Source: Paenibacillus sp. cl123 (GTDB taxonomy: Bacteria > Bacillota > Bacilli > Paenibacillales > NBRC-103111). Taken from it: a stretch of DNA of 64,000 nt. Positions 61,267 through 64,000 of this stretch are shown piece by piece (the first letter of the stretch is position 1; every line of letters starts with the position of its first letter). Under the pieces are notes generated by a model. The model did no database searches and was not told the DNA's origin. It saw only the letters and a program-made list of their open reading frames with translations. The stretch lies in NCBI RefSeq assembly GCF_900101595.1, contig NZ_FMYY01000001.1, positions 58,735-122,734 of the forward strand. Direction: 5' to 3'. The position numbers were made by a program, and so were the translations under genes.

Positions 61267-62691
61267 ATGTCAGTTCAAAATGTGTTAAACACCATCAAGG
61301 AAAAAGGTATTGAGTGGGTAGACTTCCGTTTTGTCGATCTGAACGGCAGAGCGCATCATATTTCTTTGCCCGCGGTTGAAGTGGATGAGTCCACATTCGA
61401 AAACGGCGTAGCGTTTGACGGTTCTTCCATCGTGGGCTTCCGCGGCATCGAAGAATCCGATATGGTGATGCTGCCGGATACGGAATCCTCCTATATCGAT
61501 CCATTTACGGCTCATCCGACTATGATCATTATGTGCAGCATTCATACGCCAGACGGCGAGCGCTATGAGCGCGATCCGCGCGGTATCGCCCAGAAGGCAG
61601 AAGAATATTTGCAGAAAGCCGGCGTCGGCACAACCGCATTTTTCGCGCCTGAATCCGAGTTCTTCATCTTCGACGAGGTTCGTTTCGAGAGCAAGCAAAA
61701 CTCTTCCTCTTACTTCGTAGATTCCGAAGAGGCTCACTGGAACTCCAACCGCAAGGAAGAAGGCGGCAACCTGGGCTTCAAGATCGGCCACAAAGGCGGA
61801 TACGTGCCTGTTGCTCCTACGGATACGCAGCAAGATATTCGTTCCGAAATGTGCCGCCTGCTGATGGAAGCCGGTCTTCGTATCGAGCGCCATCACCATG
61901 AAGTGGCAACAGCCGGTCAAGGCGAGATCAACTTCCGCTTCGACACGCTGACCAAAACAGCCGACAACCTGATGAAATACAAATATATCGTGCAAAACAC
62001 AGCTCGCCAATATGGCAAAGTAGCTACCTTCATGCCTAAACCGCTTTTCGGCGATAACGGCAGCGGGATGCACGTTCACCAATCGATCTTCAATGGCGAC
62101 GAGCCTTTGTTCTACGACAAAAATGGCTATGCCAACCTGAGCGAAATGGCTCTGAACTATATCGGCGGTATTCTGTACCATGCACCTGCGCTGATCGCCT
62201 TGACGAACCCGAGCACGAACTCGTTCAAGCGTTTGGTTCCTGGCTACGAAGCACCGGTTAACCTCGTATTCTCCAAAGGCAACCGTTCCGCAGCCGTCCG
62301 TATTCCGATCGCTGCCGTTACGCCTAAAGGCTGTAGAATCGAGTTCCGTACGCCGGACAGCACGGCCAACCCTTACCTGGCATTTGCAGCTATGCTGCTC
62401 GCAGGTCTGGATGGCATCAAGAAAAAGATCGATCCGCGCGAGCTGGGCTACGGTCCTTTCGACAAAAACATCTACGAGCTGTCCGATGCCGAGAAGAAAG
62501 AAATCCGCAGCGTTCCAGGTACGCTCGACGAAGCGCTTAACGCTCTGGAAGCCGACTATGAGTTCCTGACAGAAGGCGGCGTCTTCTCCAAAGACTTCAT
62601 CGACAACTACGTGGCTCTGAAGCGTGACGAAGCTAAAGCGGTAGCGATTCGCATCCATCCGCACGAGTATTCCTTGTACTTCGATCTGTAA
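61267..62691 (+). CDS. glnA: Glutamine synthetase, type I, GSI-beta-like
   Basis: 474 residues. Catalytic regions: DGSSIVGFRGIEESDM, FFAPESEFFIFDEV, GEINFRFDT, FMPKPLFGDNGSGMHVHQS, NPSTNSFKRLVPGYEAP, NRSAAVRIP. It is about 30 residues longer than the Bacillus GSI-alpha enzyme, with the insert region SSYFVDSEEAHWNSNRKEEGGN, and has Tyr403 in the DKNIYEL context of the adenylylation site of E. coli GlnA. So it belongs to the GSI-beta group, unusual for a GlnR-controlled Bacillota gene. No glnR is adjacent. AGGAGGTAGGCAGTCT sets the start. Confidence 0.95.
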   Translation: MSVQNVLNTIKEKGIEWVDFRFVDLNGRAHHISLPAVEVDESTFENGVAFDGSSIVGFRGIEESDMVMLPDTESSYIDPFTAHPTMIIMCSIHTPDGERYERDPRGIAQKAEEYLQKAGVGTTAFFAPESEFFIFDEVRFESKQNSSSYFVDSEEAHWNSNRKEEGGNLGFKIGHKGGYVPVAPTDTQQDIRSEMCRLLMEAGLRIERHHHEVATAGQGEINFRFDTLTKTADNLMKYKYIVQNTARQYGKVATFMPKPLFGDNGSGMHVHQSIFNGDEPLFYDKNGYANLSEMALNYIGGILYHAPALIALTNPSTNSFKRLVPGYEAPVNLVFSKGNRSAAVRIPIAAVTPKGCRIEFRTPDSTANPYLAFAAMLLAGLDGIKKKIDPRELGYGPFDKNIYELSDAEKKEIRSVPGTLDEALNALEADYEFLTEGGVFSKDFIDNYVALKRDEAKAVAIRIHPHEYSLYFDL

Positions 62692-62700
62692 GAAATATAA

Positions 62701-62745
62701 AAGCTGCCTGAGGTCTTCGCAGACCTTGAGGCAGCTTTTTTTTAG
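62701..62745 (+). terminator. Terminator of glnA
   Basis: Arms 62701-62716 and 62721-62737 pair nearly completely around TCGC, then seven T. Confidence 0.92.
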
Positions 62746-62981
62746 CTGCGGAACTATAAATTCATAGAGCCGGGAGTCGTTTATACAGCATGGACCCGAA
62801 TGCGGAGACTATCAGGACCTGGCCGGGCGGTCAGGTCCTTTCTAATACAACTATTGATGCCGGATCCAGAAGGTTCTCAAATCTGATGTTGACGGTATAT
62901 CATAGCGTGACCGCGACCTCCCCTCTCCCGGGAAGGGATTCCATGGTGGATGGACAGGTTCGCTTCCGCAACTGCCGGTGT

Positions 62982-64000
62982 TTAGCTGCGTGTATCCGGC
63001 CAAGAGGCTCTTGGAGACGACATTTCCGGTCTTACAGGCTTGGCTGAGCTGGGCCCCGTTCGGCCGATCAGATAGATGCCTGCCCCGCTCATATTGAGCA
63101 GCCAGGCGATGCCGAGCGAGCCGAATAACCCAAGCGCAAATGCGACCGGGATAAACAGAAATACCGAAGCGGGAGATGAGACCGGGATGAGATACGGCAT
63201 GATATACACCTGAAGTCCCAGATGAATCCAATAAATCGCAAAGGAATAGTTGCTGACAACCAGAAGCGGCGTAGGGATTCGCTTTAGCCGGGATGCCAGA
63301 TAAAACAGCAGAATGATCACGCCGAAGGTATAGAACAGCACGTCAATCCGCTTGGAATGAACCGCTTCGATCACCCCGCTGCCGTTGAGGTAAAGCATGA
63401 TGCCGGCGAAGCCGATGACGACCGCCGCCGCCGCATATTTGTAAGACGCGCAGAAGGCTTTGAAGGCCGCATAGTTTCTGCCGCAGTAGTAGGCTGCCGT
63501 GAAGTAAGCCAGCCAGGCCGGGAAAGCAATCGGAACCAGTCTCTTCCAATAATATTCGTTAAACAACGGAGGGGAGAAATTGAACAGTCCGAGATAAGCA
63601 AGCGTGATGCCTAGAGAGACGGTCATGACCAGGGCGGGGGAGAAACGTTCCATCCGCAGTTTTTGAAACAGAGCATGCATCACGTAAAATTGAAAAATAA
63701 TAAGAATAAAATAACCGTGAAAATCGGCGAAGAACAGATTGCGGATGCTTTGAATCAGGAAGGCCCGGAGCACGTCTCCCGGATAGTGGCTAATAGCGAA
63801 GAGCAGCGCATAAATCAGAGCCATCGTGAGAAAAGGGAGGGCGATAAACTTCAGTCTTTTCGTAAAAAAGCCGGAAGGCAGACGATTCGGATACGAGTAA
63901 GAGAGCAGGAATTCGGAGATAAAAATAAACATCGGCGTGCCGAACATAAGCAGCATCTGACCGGATTCGAGAAGCTGAGCCATGGCGGCCGGAAGCTCAA
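62982..64000 (-). CDS. Membrane acyltransferase (acyltransferase 3-like), 5' end outside window
   Basis: At least 339 residues; the frame is open to the window edge, so the N-terminus (where the catalytic His of this family sits) is missing. About nine transmembrane helices, FFTKRLKFIALPFLTMALIYAL early and SFAIYWIHLGLQVYIMPYLI late, the latter typical of acyltransferase 3/OatA-like proteins that acylate sugars or lipids. The C-terminal tail (RTGPSSAKPVRPEMSSPRASWPDTRS) is hydrophilic. Downstream on this strand lies an intergenic hairpin (62814-62839). Confidence 0.75.
   Translation of the reverse strand, partial: ELPAAMAQLLESGQMLLMFGTPMFIFISEFLLSYSYPNRLPSGFFTKRLKFIALPFLTMALIYALLFAISHYPGDVLRAFLIQSIRNLFFADFHGYFILIIFQFYVMHALFQKLRMERFSPALVMTVSLGITLAYLGLFNFSPPLFNEYYWKRLVPIAFPAWLAYFTAAYYCGRNYAAFKAFCASYKYAAAAVVIGFAGIMLYLNGSGVIEAVHSKRIDVLFYTFGVIILLFYLASRLKRIPTPLLVVSNYSFAIYWIHLGLQVYIMPYLIPVSSPASVFLFIPVAFALGLFGSLGIAWLLNMSGAGIYLIGRTGPSSAKPVRPEMSSPRASWPDTRS

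Noticed and set aside
62814-62839. Terminator for the acyltransferase gene
   Set aside because: AGGACCTG/CAGGTCCT stem is perfect, but there is no T run on the minus strand and it is far from the stop; role unclear.

Overview
The window is a contiguous piece of a Gram-positive, endospore-forming chromosome, most likely Paenibacillus or a close relative in Paenibacillaceae (inference). The signs are moderately high GC with AGGAGG-type ribosome binding sites, frequent TTG/GTG starts, Rho-independent terminators, a Spo0E-like phosphatase, YtxC, a gamma-type spore protein, a menaquinone futalosine gene (mqnC), and T-box, S-box and B12 leaders. No rRNA, tRNA, CRISPR array, prophage or insertion sequence was found. 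Gene order is mostly ordinary core metabolism. The non-standard parts are fusions, leaders and promoter architecture.

Layout. 1-6.3 kb: a long coiled-coil protein (5' end outside the window), cvpA, a lipoprotein with a CuA-like motif, a YvlD-like membrane protein and mutS2, resembling the zapA-cvpA-polX-mutS2 neighbourhood of Bacillus. 6.3-8.4 kb: an envelope-stress group (SigW-type promoter, pspA, a DUF350 protein, a 27-residue membrane micro-ORF and a zinc-ribbon protein). 8.6-14.5 kb: MFS transporter, cysK, a small GNAT-like gene with a palindromic promoter, alaR-alaT, a Spo0E-like gene and a lipoprotein.

14.5-26.5 kb is the most distinctive region: a cobalamin riboswitch followed by btuF-btuC-btuD-cobT-cobU-cbiB-cobS, a 976-residue fusion of threonine-phosphate decarboxylase to cobyric acid synthase, an ATP:cobalamin adenosyltransferase and an RluA-type pseudouridine synthase. 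Most junctions overlap or are very short. These genes cover B12 uptake plus the late steps (aminopropanol arm, cobyric acid amidation, nucleotide loop assembly, adenosylation). No corrin-ring genes are present, so ring supply must come from elsewhere or from salvage. Several of the enzymes carry unusual low-complexity charged or Gln-rich tails, inserts or linkers.

26.7-39.7 kb: YdcF-like protein, ArsC/Spx-family protein, site-2 protease, aminotransferase, spermidine-synthase-like protein, 5' nuclease, a strikingly AT-rich lipoprotein gene, thioesterase, cupin, DUF3055-like protein, ilvD, an HRDC-domain protein behind a palindrome-terminator leader, and corA. 40-43 kb: SAM-I riboswitch controlling metA-metI. 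43-49 kb: mqnC, a VOC protein, an alpha/beta hydrolase fused to an XRE HTH domain, an L,D-transpeptidase with an operator-like palindrome over its -10, and a GGDEF protein.

49-64 kb: ytxC, a T-box with an unusually short upstream part in front of thrS, a 3D-domain protein, a gamma-SASP-like gene, a YugN-like gene, an htrA/response-regulator/histidine-kinase module whose htrA promoter has four in-phase direct repeats, ispH, a DUF2062 protein, aroF, and a GSI-beta-type glnA behind GlnR/TnrA-like boxes. An acyltransferase gene runs off the right end. All family calls come from reading motifs by eye. No database search was run.
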